Under the pieces are notes generated by a model. That model ran no database searches, had not been told where the DNA came from, and saw only the letters and a program-made list of their open reading frames with translations. The translations under genes were made by a program, and so were the position numbers. Shown piece by piece: positions 16,421 through 29,064 of a stretch of DNA of 64,000 nucleotides (its first letter is position 1; each line of letters begins with the position of its first letter). The stretch is from Polyangiaceae bacterium (GTDB lineage Bacteria > Myxococcota_A > Polyangia > Polyangiales > Polyangiaceae): the NCBI GenBank assembly GCA_020846005.1, contig JADLEQ010000042.1:49313-113312 (forward strand), written 5' to 3'.

Positions 16421-19400
16421 AACGTGAAGAACGCGCCGCCGCACCCGCGGCGGCCACGTCCGGCGGCGACGACGCTCGCGGCCGGTGGCAGGAGCTCGAG
16501 GCGCTGACCGAGCGTCCGGGCTTCCAGGAGTTCGTCGGGCGTGAGCTCGGCGTCCCGCTGGAGTCGCTCCCGCCCGGATCGCCCGAGCGCCGTCGCTTCC
16601 TGCAGCTCGCGGGCGCGTCGCTCGCGCTCGCCGGCGTGTCCGGCTGCCGGTGGGAGGACGACAAGCTGCTCCCCGCAGCCAAGCGTGCGCCGGGGATGAT
16701 CCCGGGCGAGACCCGCGCCTTCGCGACCACGATGGACCTCGCGGGTGTCGGCGTGGGGCTCCGCGTCACGAGCGCGGACAACCGGCCGATCAAGGTCGAG
16801 GGCAACCCCGGTCACCCGAGCAGCCTCGGCGCCGCCGGGCTGTTCCACCAGGCGAGCATCCTCGAGATGTACGATCCGGATCGCAGCCAGGGGGCTTGCC
16901 GGTTCGGGAGCGGAGCGCGCGTCGCCGAGACGCCGGCGGCCGCGGATCAGGCGCTGACGGAGGCGTTCACGGCCGCGAAGGCGCGGGGGGGCGCGGGCGT
17001 GCGCGTCCTCAGCGGGTACTCCTCTTCGGTCACCGTCGCTGATCTGCGACGCCGCTTCGTCGCGGCGCTCCCCCAAGCGAAGTGGGTCGAGTACGAGCCG
17101 ATCCAGGACGACGCGGAGCGCGCCGGGGCCCAGCTCGCCTTCGGCAAGCAGCACCGCACCCACTACGACTTCGCGAAGGCGGACGTGCTCGTCACGCTCG
17201 ACGCCGATCCCATGACGGCACACCCGAACTCCCTCGCCTACGCGCGCGCGATCGCGGCGCGGCGCGACCCGGACAAGGGGATGAGCCGGGTCTACGTGCT
17301 GGAGAGCTCGTTCTCCGGGATGAGCCCGATCGCGGATCACCGCCTCGGGCTCCGCGCGGAGCACATGAAGGCCGTCGCCGCCTGGCTCGATGCCGAGCTC
17401 AGCGCGAAGGTCGGCGCGGGAGCCCTCGGTCCCGCGCAGCCGAAGCCGGCCGCGGCGTTCCTCGGCGAGGGGCGCGTGGCGAAGTTCCTCGACGCGATGG
17501 CGAAGGACCTCGCGGCGGCCAAGGGGCGCTCGGCGATCGTCGCCGGCGCGCACCTGCCCGCCGAGGTGCACGCGATCGTCCACCGACTCAACGCGCTCCT
17601 CGGCAACGTCGGCTCGGCCGTGACCTACACCGAGATCGAAGAGCGGCCGGACTCGGTGCGCTCGCTGGAGGGCCTGGTGGCCGAGCTGAACGCTGGCCAG
17701 GTCGAGTGGCTGCTCATCCTCGGCGGCAACCCGGTGTTCGACGCCCCGGTGGACCTCGCCTTCCCGGCCGCCCTCGCGAAGGCGAAGCTGAGTGTCCACG
17801 CGTCGCTCTACGAGGACGAGACGAGCCGCAAGTGCACGCTCCACGTCCCCCTCGCGCACTGGCTCGAGGCCTGGGGAGATACCCGCGCCTGGGACGGCAC
17901 GATCGCCATCGCCCAGCCCCTCATCGCGCCGCTCTACGCGGCCCGCAGCGTGCCCGAACTGCTCGCCTTCCTGCTGGGCGACGCGGACAAGGACGAGGCC
18001 GCCCTGGTGCTGCTCACCGGCGACAAGAAGCTCGACGGCCACGCGATCGTGCGGCGCGCCCTCGCGGCGACGCTGGGCGACCTCCGCCGGTGGAAGCGCG
18101 CGGTCCACGACGGCTTCGTCCCCGGCACCGCGTACCCGCGCGCCAACCCGACGCTCGTCCAGAGCCGGCCGCTGGCGTTCTCCGGCGGCGAGCTCTCGGG
18201 GCTCGGCGCCGCCAACGGCGCGCTCGAGGTCGTGCTCGCCGCCGACCCGAAGCTTTACGACGGTCGCTTCGCCAACAACGGGTGGCTCGTCGAGCTGCCC
18301 GATCCGGTGACGAAGGCGTGCTGGGACAACGTCGCGCTCGTCTCGCCGGCGACGGCCAAGGCGCTCGGCGTCGACGATCACGCGCTCGCGCGGGTGGCCG
18401 TCGGTGGCCGCGAGGTCACGATCCCGGTCCTCGTCTCGCCGGGGCAAGCGGACGGCTCGGTCCGGCTCACGCTCGGCTGGGGCCGCACCGACGCAGGCGT
18501 CATCGGCGGATCGCGCGAGGGGCTCACGCCCACGTTCGGCACCACGGTGTTCGATCGGATCCGCGGTATCCAGGCCCCCGGCGTGCCGTCCGTCGGCACG
18601 GACACCTTCGCGCTCCGCACCAAGGCGCTGCTCACGTTCGGTGGCGGCGGTCAGGTCACGCCGACCGGCGAGCGGCGCCGGGTCGTGGGCGTGCAGGACT
18701 TCTACTCGATCGACGACCTCGGCAAGAAGGGCCAGGAGGAGCGCGCCGGGCAGCTCCTGCGCGAGGCGCCGCTCTCGGAATACCAGGCCGATCCGAAGTT
18801 CGCCGCGAAGCGCGTGCACCACCCCCCGCTGCTCAGCATGTGGCAGCCGCCGGTCTCCTACGACGGCTACAAGTGGGGCATGACGATCGATCTGAACAAG
18901 TGCATCGGCTGCAGCGCCTGCATGGTCGCCTGCCACGCCGAGAACAACGTCCCGGTCGTCGGGCGCGAGGCGGTCGGTCGCAACCGGGAGATGCACTGGA
19001 TCCGGATCGACCGTCACTACCGGGGCACGGCCGAGAACCCCGAGATCGCCTACCAGCCGGTCGCCTGCCACCACTGCGAGAACGCGCCGTGCGAGCAGGT
19101 TTGTCCGGTCGGCGCGACGGTCCACTCGAGCGAGGGCCTGAACGACATGGTCTACAACCGCTGCATCGGCACGCGGTACTGCTCGAACAACTGCCCGTAC
19201 AAGGTGCGCCGCTACAACTACTTCAACTTCCACCTCGACCTGAAAGAGGCGAGGAACGAGACGCTGAAGATGGCGTTCAACCCCGACGTGACGGTGCGTT
19301 TCCGGGGCGTGATGGAGAAGTGCTCGTTCTGTGTGCAGCGCATCCAGAAGGCGAAGATCAAGGCGAAGAACGCCCGGCGGACCCTCCGTGACGGCGAGGT

Positions 19401-19587
19401 GCGCTCGGCCTGCCAGGACACCTGCCCGACCGACGCCATCCGCTTCGGCGACCTGAACGACGCCGCGTCCCGCGTGAAAGAGGCGTACGGTCACGCCCGC
19501 GCCTACGCGCTGCTCGGCGAGTTGAACAACGTCCCGCGCCTCCACTACCTGGCGCGTGTCCGCAACCCGAACCCGGAGCTCGTCTGA
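16408..19587 (+). CDS. actB: Alternative Complex III subunit ActB, molybdopterin-like domain fused to Fe-S domain
   Basis: The 1059-residue product has a Tat-like region ([20 protein letters not shown]), then a large domain resembling molybdopterin oxidoreductases (about 90-800) that in ActB carries no Mo cofactor. The C-terminal ferredoxin-like domain contains four cysteine clusters: [37 protein letters not shown] and CSFC...CQDTCP. Those would bind three [4Fe-4S] and one [3Fe-4S] clusters as in the known structures. The protein sits on the periplasmic face and links quinol oxidation in ActC to the haems of ActA and ActE. The stop overlaps the actC start (TGATG). Confidence 0.95.
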   Translation: MSQVKREERAAAPAAATSGGDDARGRWQELEALTERPGFQEFVGRELGVPLESLPPGSPERRRFLQLAGASLALAGVSGCRWEDDKLLPAAKRAPGMIPGETRAFATTMDLAGVGVGLRVTSADNRPIKVEGNPGHPSSLGAAGLFHQASILEMYDPDRSQGACRFGSGARVAETPAAADQALTEAFTAAKARGGAGVRVLSGYSSSVTVADLRRRFVAALPQAKWVEYEPIQDDAERAGAQLAFGKQHRTHYDFAKADVLVTLDADPMTAHPNSLAYARAIAARRDPDKGMSRVYVLESSFSGMSPIADHRLGLRAEHMKAVAAWLDAELSAKVGAGALGPAQPKPAAAFLGEGRVAKFLDAMAKDLAAAKGRSAIVAGAHLPAEVHAIVHRLNALLGNVGSAVTYTEIEERPDSVRSLEGLVAELNAGQVEWLLILGGNPVFDAPVDLAFPAALAKAKLSVHASLYEDETSRKCTLHVPLAHWLEAWGDTRAWDGTIAIAQPLIAPLYAARSVPELLAFLLGDADKDEAALVLLTGDKKLDGHAIVRRALAATLGDLRRWKRAVHDGFVPGTAYPRANPTLVQSRPLAFSGGELSGLGAANGALEVVLAADPKLYDGRFANNGWLVELPDPVTKACWDNVALVSPATAKALGVDDHALARVAVGGREVTIPVLVSPGQADGSVRLTLGWGRTDAGVIGGSREGLTPTFGTTVFDRIRGIQAPGVPSVGTDTFALRTKALLTFGGGGQVTPTGERRRVVGVQDFYSIDDLGKKGQEERAGQLLREAPLSEYQADPKFAAKRVHHPPLLSMWQPPVSYDGYKWGMTIDLNKCIGCSACMVACHAENNVPVVGREAVGRNREMHWIRIDRHYRGTAENPEIAYQPVACHHCENAPCEQVCPVGATVHSSEGLNDMVYNRCIGTRYCSNNCPYKVRRYNYFNFHLDLKEARNETLKMAFNPDVTVRFRGVMEKCSFCVQRIQKAKIKAKNARRTLRDGEVRSACQDTCPTDAIRFGDLNDAASRVKEAYGHARAYALLGELNNVPRLHYLARVRNPNPELV

Positions 19588-21002
19588 TGGCCGCCGTCGC
19601 ACAGCCCGGGGCCACCACGGTCGTCCAGCAGAGCGCGGGCGGCAATCCATGGGCCGGCCCCCCCGAGGGCGAGAACGTCTTCGGGATGATCACGCAGAAC
19701 GTCTCCCGGCTCACGGAGGCGAAGCCCCCGCGGGCCTGGTACGTCGCGTTCGCCATCGCGCTGGCGCTGCTGACGATGTTCGGTCTGAGCCTCGCGTACC
19801 TCTTCTACACGGGCATCGGCGTCTGGGGGAACATGGTCCCCGTCGCCTGGTGCTTCGACATCGTCAACTTCGTGTTCTGGGTCGGCATCGGCCACGCGGG
19901 GACGCTGATCAGCGCCATCCTCTACCTGCTCCGCCAAGACTGGCGGACGGCGATCAACCGCGCCGCGGAGGCGATGACGATCTTCGCCGTCGTCTGCGCG
20001 GCGATCTTCCCCGGCATCCACATCGGGCGCCCGTGGCTCCCGTACTGGATGTTCCCGATCCCGAACCAGATGGGCATGTGGCCGCAGTTCCGCTCGCCAC
20101 TGGAGTGGGACGTGTTCGCGGTCGGCACGTACGCCACGGTGTCGCTGCTCTTCTGGTACATGGGCATGATCCCGGACTTCGCGACCTTCCGCGACCGGAG
20201 CACCACCAAGATCCGTCGCATCGCCTACGGCATCGTCGCCATGGGTTGGCGTGGCTCCTCGCGGCAGTGGCACCGCTACGAGCGGGCGTACCTCCTGCTC
20301 GCCGCGCTCGCGACGCCCCTGGTGCTCAGCGTGCACTCGGTGGTGTCGTTCGACTTCGCGACGAGCCAGCTCCCCGGGTGGCACACGACGATCTTCCCGC
20401 CGTACTTCGTGGCGGGCGCCATCTTCGGCGGCTTCGCCATGGTGGTCACGCTCCTCGTCCCGGCGCGGCAATTCTTCGGCCTGAAGTACATCATCACGCT
20501 GCGCCACATCGAGCTGATGACGAAGGTCATCCTCGGGACGGGCATGCTGGTCGGGTACGCCTACGGCATGGAGTTCTTCATCGCCTGGTACTCCGGCAGC
20601 CTTTACGAGGGCTTCACCTTCATCAACCGGCTGTTCGGGCCGTACGCCTGGGCGTACTGGACGATGATCTTCTGCAACGTCGTGGCGCCGCAGATCTTCT
20701 GGTCGCGCAAGATGCGGCGGAACGTGTGGGTGGCGTTCGCCGTCGGCGTGATCGTCAACGTCGGGATGTGGTTCGAGCGCTTCGTGATCATTGGCACGTC
20801 GCTCGCGCGTGACTTCCTGCCCTCGAGCTGGGGCTACTACGTGCCGACGCCCACGGACTACACGACGCTCGGCGGGAGCTTCGGGCTGTTCTTCACCCTG
20901 TTCCTGCTCTTCTGCAGGTACCTGCCAACGGTGGCGATGGCGGAGGTGAAGGCGATCATGCCCGAGGCGCACGTCCAGCACGGTCACGGAGGAGCGCACT
21001 GA
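19587..21002 (+). CDS. actC: Alternative Complex III subunit ActC, NrfD/PsrC-family quinol-binding membrane protein
   Basis: The 471-residue protein has about ten transmembrane helices and matches the NrfD/PsrC family: [55 protein letters not shown] and [14 protein letters not shown] are conserved stretches of the quinol-site subunit. It is paired with ActF, its pseudo-symmetrical partner. The start overlaps the actB stop and the stop overlaps the next start, both as TGATG, so the three genes are translationally coupled. Confidence 0.95.
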   Translation: MAAVAQPGATTVVQQSAGGNPWAGPPEGENVFGMITQNVSRLTEAKPPRAWYVAFAIALALLTMFGLSLAYLFYTGIGVWGNMVPVAWCFDIVNFVFWVGIGHAGTLISAILYLLRQDWRTAINRAAEAMTIFAVVCAAIFPGIHIGRPWLPYWMFPIPNQMGMWPQFRSPLEWDVFAVGTYATVSLLFWYMGMIPDFATFRDRSTTKIRRIAYGIVAMGWRGSSRQWHRYERAYLLLAALATPLVLSVHSVVSFDFATSQLPGWHTTIFPPYFVAGAIFGGFAMVVTLLVPARQFFGLKYIITLRHIELMTKVILGTGMLVGYAYGMEFFIAWYSGSLYEGFTFINRLFGPYAWAYWTMIFCNVVAPQIFWSRKMRRNVWVAFAVGVIVNVGMWFERFVIIGTSLARDFLPSSWGYYVPTPTDYTTLGGSFGLFFTLFLLFCRYLPTVAMAEVKAIMPEAHVQHGHGGAH

Positions 21003-22222
21003 TGGCCGCCCATCGCCCCGAAGGTCCGCCCAAGCTGCTGGGCGTCGTCGCCGAGTACGAGACGCCGACGGCGCTCGTCCACGCGGCGGAGAAGGTGCGG
21101 GACGCAGGGTTCCAGCACTGGGACACGTACACGCCGTTCCCGATCCACGGGATCGATCCGGCGATGGGCATCCGCCCCACGCGCCTGCCCTGGATCGTGC
21201 TCTGTGCCGGGCTCACCGGCCTCACGACGGCCGCGCTCCTCCAGTGGTGGACGAACGCCGTCGACTACCCCTGGGTGATCAGCGGTAAGCCCTTCCTGAG
21301 CATCCCGGCGAGCGTGCCGGTCTACTTCGAGCTCACGGTGCTCTTCAGCGCGCTCACGGCGCTCGGCGCCATGATCGTCATCAACGGCCTGCCGGAGCCG
21401 CACCACCCGCTCGACCTGAAGGAGCGCTTCGGGCGCGCCACGGACGATCGGTTCTTCCTCTACATCCAGGCGCGCGACCCGAAGTTCGACGAGTCGGCGA
21501 CCCGCGCGCTCCTGGAGTCGACGCACCCAGAGGATCTCGACGACGTGATGGAGGACCAGTCGAGCCCGGCGGGCCTCCCGCGACCGCTGGTGATCGGGCT
21601 GGCGGCGCTCGTCTGCGCCGCGATCGTGCCGTTCGTGCTCTTCGTCCAGGCCCGCCAGACGATGACCGACCAGCCGAGGATCCACATGGTCCCGGACATG
21701 GACTTCCAGCTGAAGTACAAGACGCAGAAGGCGAGCGCCTTCTTCGCGGACGGTCGCACCGTCCGGCCGCAGGAGCCGGCGACGATCGCCGTAGGCCAGC
21801 TCGACGAGGACGAGCACCTCCACCACGGGCGCGTCGAGGGCGAGTACGCTCGCACCTTCCCGTCCGCGCTCCCCGTCGACGAGGCGGCCATGAAGCGCGG
21901 CCAGACGCAGTACGACATCTTCTGCGCCCCCTGCCACGGGCTCTCCGGTGCGGGCGACGGCATCGTGTCCCGGCGCGCCCAGGACAAGGAGCAGTCGATG
22001 TGGGTGCCGCCGACCAACCTGACCCAGGGCTACCTGCGCCGGATGCCCGTCGGCCAGATGTACGAGCTCATTGGGAAGGGTGTCCGCAACATGCCCGCGT
22101 ACGGCCCGCAGATCTCCATCGAGGATCGGTGGCGCATCGTGCTCTACGTGCGGGCGCTGCAGCGCGCGGGCAACGCGACGATCGAGGACGTTCCGGCGGC
22201 GGAGCGAGGCGGGCTGAACTGA
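21002..22222 (+). CDS. Alternative Complex III fusion of ActD and ActE (monohaem cytochrome c)
   Basis: The 406-residue product joins two subunits that are usually separate. Residues 1-190 match ActD (DUF3341): LLGVVAEYETPTALVHAA, GFQHWDTYTPFPIHGID and two membrane helices with YPWVISGKPF between them. A third hydrophobic helix (about 198-218) leads to a cytochrome c domain with one haem motif, CAPCH at about 303, and MPAYGPQISIEDRW providing the methionine ligand region, which matches ActE. The frame is continuous through the junction, so it is a real fusion, not a sequencing frameshift. ActE is expected to receive electrons from ActA. Confidence 0.92.
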   Translation: MAAHRPEGPPKLLGVVAEYETPTALVHAAEKVRDAGFQHWDTYTPFPIHGIDPAMGIRPTRLPWIVLCAGLTGLTTAALLQWWTNAVDYPWVISGKPFLSIPASVPVYFELTVLFSALTALGAMIVINGLPEPHHPLDLKERFGRATDDRFFLYIQARDPKFDESATRALLESTHPEDLDDVMEDQSSPAGLPRPLVIGLAALVCAAIVPFVLFVQARQTMTDQPRIHMVPDMDFQLKYKTQKASAFFADGRTVRPQEPATIAVGQLDEDEHLHHGRVEGEYARTFPSALPVDEAAMKRGQTQYDIFCAPCHGLSGAGDGIVSRRAQDKEQSMWVPPTNLTQGYLRRMPVGQMYELIGKGVRNMPAYGPQISIEDRWRIVLYVRALQRAGNATIEDVPAAERGGLN

Positions 22223-22277
22223 AGCTTCCATCACGGCTCGCCTCGCCCAAGCGGCGGGGCGAGCGGACGAGACGGTC

Positions 22278-23567
22278 ATGGCGAAGAAAGACAGCGACTC
22301 CGAGCACGACGCGCCCCACGGCGGGCACGAGGACCACGGCGGTGACTCCACCGCGGCTGTGACGGACGACGTGCGCCTGCCTGGCGCCGCTCGCGTCGCG
22401 CAGATCGCGGGAGGTGTCGGGGTGGTCGGCGTCTTGGCGACGATCGGCCTCGGCGTGAGCGCGGGCGACGACCTCCGATCCTTCTCCTTCGCGTACCTGA
22501 CCGCCTACGTCTACGGGCTGAGCATCGCGCTCGGGGCGCTCGTCTGGGTGACGCTGCAGCACCTGTTCGCGGCGCGGTGGAGCGTGGTCGTGCGGCGGGT
22601 GGGCGAGCTCTTCGCCGCGTCGACGCCGGTCATGGCGCTCCTCGCGCTCCCGATCCTCGTCCCGGTGCTGATGGGCAACCACCAGCTGTACGAGTGGGTG
22701 GACCACGCGGCGGTGGAGAAGGACCACATCCTCCACCACAAGCACGCGTACCTGAACGAGACGTTCTTCGCCGTTCGGCTGGTCGTCTACTTCGTGTTCT
22801 GGGCGTGGCTCGGCCGCTACTGGCTGACGAAGTCGGTCGAGCAGGACCGGACGAAGGCCAAGGGCCTCCACGCGAAGCTCTACGGCGTCTCGGCTCCGAG
22901 CATGATCGCGCTGGCGCTCACGCTTTCGTTCGCGGCGATCGACCTGATCATGTCGCTGGACGCGCGGTGGTTCTCCACCATTTTCGGCGTGTACTACTTC
23001 TCGGGCGCCGTCGTGGCGTGGCACTCGCTCTTCGCGCTCGTGCTCTTCTGGCTCCAGGGTCAGGGCAAGCTGGTGAAGAGCGTCTCCGTCCATCACTTCC
23101 ACGACATCGGGAAGATGATGTTCGCCTTCACGGTGTTCTGGGCGTACATCGCCTTCAGCCAGTACATGCTCATCTGGTACGCGAACGTCCCCGAGGAGAC
23201 GGTCTGGTACCAGGAGCGGACGAACGGCCCGTGGCAGAACGTCGCCTGGTTCCTCGTGGTCGGGCACTTCGTCGTGCCGTTCCTGTTCCTCCTCTCGCGG
23301 CACGTGAAGCGCAACCGTGCGGGGCTCAAGCTGGGGGCCGTGTGGCTGCTCTTCGTGCATTGGGTCGACATGTTCTGGCTCGTGAAGCCCTCGCTCGGGC
23401 GGCACGGCGAGCTGCACGGGCTGCCGATCGGCGTGATGGACGTGACGGCGGTCGTAGGTGTCCTCGGGATGCTCCTCGCGGCCGCGGCGTGGAACGCCCG
23501 CGACAAGAACCTGATCCCCCTGGAGGACGAGCGACTCGCGAAGTCCCTCGCCTTCACCAACTCCTGA
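22278..23567 (+). CDS. actF: Alternative Complex III subunit ActF, NrfD-like membrane protein
   Basis: The 429-residue product begins with a His/Asp/Gly-rich cytoplasmic arm and then shows about ten transmembrane helices. Conserved ActF features include LGALVWVTLQHLFAARWSVV, PILVPVLMGNHQLYEWVDH, SLDARWFSTIFGVYYFSGAV and WDIGKMMFAF-like HDIGKMMFAFTVFWAYIAFSQ. It is the second quinol-type membrane subunit, which in structures does not bind quinol but may conduct protons. It begins 55 bases after the ActD-ActE gene. Confidence 0.94.
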   Translation: MAKKDSDSEHDAPHGGHEDHGGDSTAAVTDDVRLPGAARVAQIAGGVGVVGVLATIGLGVSAGDDLRSFSFAYLTAYVYGLSIALGALVWVTLQHLFAARWSVVVRRVGELFAASTPVMALLALPILVPVLMGNHQLYEWVDHAAVEKDHILHHKHAYLNETFFAVRLVVYFVFWAWLGRYWLTKSVEQDRTKAKGLHAKLYGVSAPSMIALALTLSFAAIDLIMSLDARWFSTIFGVYYFSGAVVAWHSLFALVLFWLQGQGKLVKSVSVHHFHDIGKMMFAFTVFWAYIAFSQYMLIWYANVPEETVWYQERTNGPWQNVAWFLVVGHFVVPFLFLLSRHVKRNRAGLKLGAVWLLFVHWVDMFWLVKPSLGRHGELHGLPIGVMDVTAVVGVLGMLLAAAAWNARDKNLIPLEDERLAKSLAFTNS

Positions 23568-23578
23568 GGAACGGCTCG

Positions 23579-24049
23579 ATGGCAAGCAATCCGGTGGATG
23601 GCAGGTCGACTCGGCGCCGCGCGGCGCGCGCGGCGGCGGCGCTCGTGCTGGGCGGCGCGGCCGCGGGCTGGCTGCCGCTCGGCTGCGTGGAGAACCCGGG
23701 CGCAGCGATCGCGGTGGACACCTCCCAGCTCAACGAGGCGACGACCGAGCAGCGCGCGCAGCTCGCCGCTGGCCCCAAGTGGATCGACAAGCCGAAGGGC
23801 CAGGCCCGTGTCCCCGTCGAGATGGCCAAGCGCGCGGTCCTCGCCGATCTGAAGCGAGACCCGTCCACCGCCACGGAGCCGGAGCCGCCGAAGCCTGCGC
23901 CCGCCGCGTCGAGCGGTGAGCCCGCGGGGTCGGCCGCGCCCGCCGGCTCCGCCGCGCCGCCCGGCTCGGCCTCCGCCGGCGCCTCCGCGAAGCCGCCCGT
24001 GCCGAAGCCGGCGGCGCCCGCGCCCGCGCCCGCGCCGCCGCAGCCCTGA
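23579..24049 (+). CDS. Small Pro/Ala-rich lipoprotein in the Alternative Complex III operon
   Basis: The 156-residue product starts 11 bases after actF. It has an Arg-rich signal peptide ending in GWLPLGC (lipoprotein Cys near 33) and a short conserved-looking domain (ENPGAAIAVDTSQLNEATTE, KWIDKPKGQARVPVEMAKRAVLADL). Its tail of about 70 residues is Pro/Ala/Ser-rich. I do not recognise a family. Being tightly packed in the operon, it may be an accessory subunit or assembly factor of the complex; a small unassigned subunit is known in other Alternative Complex III preparations, but homology is not shown here. Confidence 0.7.
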   Translation: MASNPVDGRSTRRRAARAAAALVLGGAAAGWLPLGCVENPGAAIAVDTSQLNEATTEQRAQLAAGPKWIDKPKGQARVPVEMAKRAVLADLKRDPSTATEPEPPKPAPAASSGEPAGSAAPAGSAAPPGSASAGASAKPPVPKPAAPAPAPAPPQP

Positions 24050-24057
24050 GCGGCCGC

Positions 24058-25608
24058 ATGAGCTCCCCTCGCCGCGCCGCCGCCCGAACCCCCAAGGCGG
24101 CGCGGTGGAGCGCGGCCCGAAGCGCGCTGCTCTCCACCATGCCCGCGATCGCGGGGCTCGTCGCGTGCGGGCGCGCCGACACCTCCGGCGACGCGTCCGA
24201 GCCCCCGGTGGAGGTCGTCGCGTCGACCGAGGTCGCGACGCTCGACCCAAGGTACTCGACGCGCGCGCTCGACGTGAAGGTGACGCGGCTCGTCCACGCG
24301 GGGCTCGTCGGCCTCGACCCGGACTCGCTCGAGCCGGTCCCGTTGGTCGCGCGCTCGGTCGCGCCCGCTGGCGACGACGCGCTGCGGGTCGAGCTCCGTG
24401 ACGGGGTGCGCTTCCATTCCGGGGCGGCGCTCGGCCCCACCGACGTGTGCGCGACGCTCGAGGCGCTCGCCGATCCGGCGCTCGCCAGCCCGCATCGGGC
24501 GGTCGTCCGCGCCATCCACGCCTGCGTGCCCGAGGGGCCGCTCACGGTCGTCTTGCGGTTCCGTGAGCGGCGCGCGAGCTGGGTGAGCGATCTCGAGGTG
24601 CCGATCCTCCGGGCGGAAGAGGCGAGGCGACCGCCGGCTCCGCTGGGAGAGCTGGACGGACTCGGGCCTTTCCGGGTCGCGAGCGCGGCGCCGGGTGTCG
24701 TCCACCTCGCGCCCGCCGAGACCGGGATCGCGCCGCGGCCGCGTCAGGGCGTGGTGGTGCGCACCGTGCGCGACGAGAACGCCCGCGCGCTGCGCCTCCT
24801 GGCCGGGCGCGCGGATCTCGCGCCGAGCGCGCTGTCGCCCGCGATCTTGCCAGCGCTCGAGGGGCGCGGTGGGCTCGTGGTCCGCTCGCGGCCCGGCGCC
24901 AACGTCACGTACCTCCTCTTCCAGAACGATCGCGCGCCGACGGACCGGGTCGAAGTGCGGCGCGCCGTCGTGCGTGCGATCGATCGCGCGCGCCTCGCGG
25001 AGACCTTGCTCGGCGGGCGCGCGCAGGTCGCGTCGACGATGCTCCCCCCAGGGCACTGGGCGCACGCGGCCGACATCCCGCTCGAGCCGTACGATCCGGC
25101 TGCGTCGCGCGCCGTGCTCGCGTCGCTCCCGCCGGTGACGCTGCTCACGAGCACCGATCGCGCGCGCCTCGTCCTCGCGCGCGCCGTCGCGCAGATGCTC
25201 GGCGATGCCGGCCTCGTCGTCCGCGTGGTGTCGCTCGATCTCGGCGTGCTGCTCGCGAGGCTCGACGCCGGGGACTTCGAGCTGGCGAGCCTGCAGCTCC
25301 CGGAGCTCACCGAGCCGAACGTGCTCTCGTGGTTCTTCCACCCTCGCGGGGTCCCGGGCGAGGGGGGCGAGGGGCGCAATCGGGCTCGCTTCCGGCACCC
25401 CGGCGCCGCCTCGCTGTTCGACGCTGCGGGCGCCACCCACGATCGGGCCGAGCGGCGCCGGCTCTACGGCGAGCTCCAGACGCTCATGGCGCGGGAGCTC
25501 CCCGTCGCGCCGCTCTGGCACGAGGATCACGTGGTGGTCGCGTCGCCGCGTGCCGCGGCTTTCCGCCCGAGCGCCGAGGGGCGCTGGGGCACGCTCGCAG
25601 CCCTCTGA
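24058..25608 (+). CDS. ABC-type oligopeptide-class substrate-binding lipoprotein (SBP family 5)
   Basis: The 516-residue product starts 8 bases after the previous gene. Its signal peptide ends with AGLVAC (Cys near 37). It matches the DppA/OppA class: VASTEVATLDPRYSTRALDVKVTRLV at the start, VELRDGVRFHSGAALGPTDV, NVTYLLFQNDRAPTDRVEVRRAVVRAIDR and a C-terminal ELPVAPLWHEDH. Such proteins bind peptides, nickel or other small solutes for an ABC importer. No permease or ATPase genes are adjacent, and the linkage to the respiratory operon may be by read-through only. Confidence 0.85.
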   Translation: MSSPRRAAARTPKAARWSAARSALLSTMPAIAGLVACGRADTSGDASEPPVEVVASTEVATLDPRYSTRALDVKVTRLVHAGLVGLDPDSLEPVPLVARSVAPAGDDALRVELRDGVRFHSGAALGPTDVCATLEALADPALASPHRAVVRAIHACVPEGPLTVVLRFRERRASWVSDLEVPILRAEEARRPPAPLGELDGLGPFRVASAAPGVVHLAPAETGIAPRPRQGVVVRTVRDENARALRLLAGRADLAPSALSPAILPALEGRGGLVVRSRPGANVTYLLFQNDRAPTDRVEVRRAVVRAIDRARLAETLLGGRAQVASTMLPPGHWAHAADIPLEPYDPAASRAVLASLPPVTLLTSTDRARLVLARAVAQMLGDAGLVVRVVSLDLGVLLARLDAGDFELASLQLPELTEPNVLSWFFHPRGVPGEGGEGRNRARFRHPGAASLFDAAGATHDRAERRRLYGELQTLMARELPVAPLWHEDHVVVASPRAAAFRPSAEGRWGTLAAL

Positions 25609-25696
25609 GCCGCGGTGACCTCGCGCGACGCCCGTCCCGGGCCGCGGCCAGCTCGCCCTTCCCAGGCGCCCGCGTTCGTGTCATGCCCCGACCGCG

Positions 25697-27992
<2,296 letters not shown>

Positions 27993-28017
27993 CCGCCGCC
28001 GCGCTTGCGGCGCGCGC

Positions 28018-28992
28018 TCAGTCGCCGAGGACGCGCAGCCGCACGGCGGGGCCGGGGCGGACCACCACGCGGCGCGCGCGCACCAGATCGCCGTCGAGCA
28101 CCCACGGGCCCGGCGCGAGGCCGAAGTCGAGCGCTACGCTGGCCGCGAGCCGATCGACCGCGTCGTGCCCGCGGAGCGGGCGCGCCGCGAGCACCCGCAG
28201 CGCCTGCCGGCCGAGCTCGCGCGGGGGCAGCGAGGAGGCCACGACGTGCACGCGATCGGAGGCCTCGCCCGCTCGGTAGGTCACGCGAAACCCCAGCCCG
28301 ACGTCGCGGACGGTCGACACCAGCACGAGGCTCCACGCCGAGCCAGGCTGCGGCACCCCGTCGACCTCCATGGCGCAGGGCAGAGGTGCCAGCAGCCGCG
28401 CTGCGGAGCCGCCCACACCGAGCGCGCTCGCGAAGGTGACGGCGGCCGTCCGCGCGGCCCACCCGAGCCCCGGCTCGCCCGCGGCCTGGTACGCCTCGAA
28501 GAACCGCGCGACCAGCCCCGTCCCGACGATGAAGCCGACCCGCGTGCGAGCGGGAGCGGCCACCTCCGCGAGGCTCCCCGGGAGCTCGTCCTCGGTGTCG
28601 ACGCGGAGCGTCGCGTGCGCGATCTCGCGGCCTGCCCGCCCGGCGAGCGCTCGCCGCAGCGTCTCGAGCGGTGGCGCGATCGGCCCCACGTCGCGCGCGA
28701 TGGTGCAGACCGTGCCGCCCTGCGCGAGCAGCAGCGACGGCCAGCGGTCGCTCCGGGGCTCCAGCGCGTGGAGCGCGCTGACGGTCGCGCGCAGGGTGCC
28801 ATCGCCTCCGACCACGACCCACGCCCGCGGCGCGCGCGCGAGCAGTGACGGGAGCGCGCGCGCGAGCTCCGCCTCCGACCGAGTGACGGCGCCGAGGCCC
28901 GCGGCCGCCCGGAGCAGCCGCTCCGCCAGCCCCGGGTGGCGCGCGACGCCTCCGGCCCGAGCGTTGACCAGGACGGCGACGGCGCGCGTCAT
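28018..28992 (-). CDS. Diacylglycerol/sphingosine kinase-like protein
   Basis: The 324-residue product matches the DAGK catalytic family (NAD kinase-like fold): VAVLVNARAGGVARHPG at the start, VVVGGDGTLRATVSAL as the nucleotide-binding GGDGT loop, and AQGGTVCTIARDVG in place of the usual P-x-GTxND motif. The altered GGTVCTIAR loop and the absence of the asparagine after GGDGT (normally GGDGTxNEV) make the activity or substrate uncertain. Related bacterial enzymes phosphorylate diacylglycerol or other lipids at the membrane. It converges with pyrG, with a gap of 25 bases. Confidence 0.75.
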   Translation of the reverse strand: MTRAVAVLVNARAGGVARHPGLAERLLRAAAGLGAVTRSEAELARALPSLLARAPRAWVVVGGDGTLRATVSALHALEPRSDRWPSLLLAQGGTVCTIARDVGPIAPPLETLRRALAGRAGREIAHATLRVDTEDELPGSLAEVAAPARTRVGFIVGTGLVARFFEAYQAAGEPGLGWAARTAAVTFASALGVGGSAARLLAPLPCAMEVDGVPQPGSAWSLVLVSTVRDVGLGFRVTYRAGEASDRVHVVASSLPPRELGRQALRVLAARPLRGHDAVDRLAASVALDFGLAPGPWVLDGDLVRARRVVVRPGPAVRLRVLGD

Positions 28993-29064
28993 CCGGCGCC
29001 CCTTCCGGCCTCGCCACGCCGGGAGTGCCCGCGCCAGGCGCGAGGTGCTACATCGGGTCGGCTC

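Noticed and set aside
16411..19650. Open frame of over 1000 codons opposite actB
   Set aside because: It is the antisense shadow of a gene with four clear Fe-S cysteine clusters.
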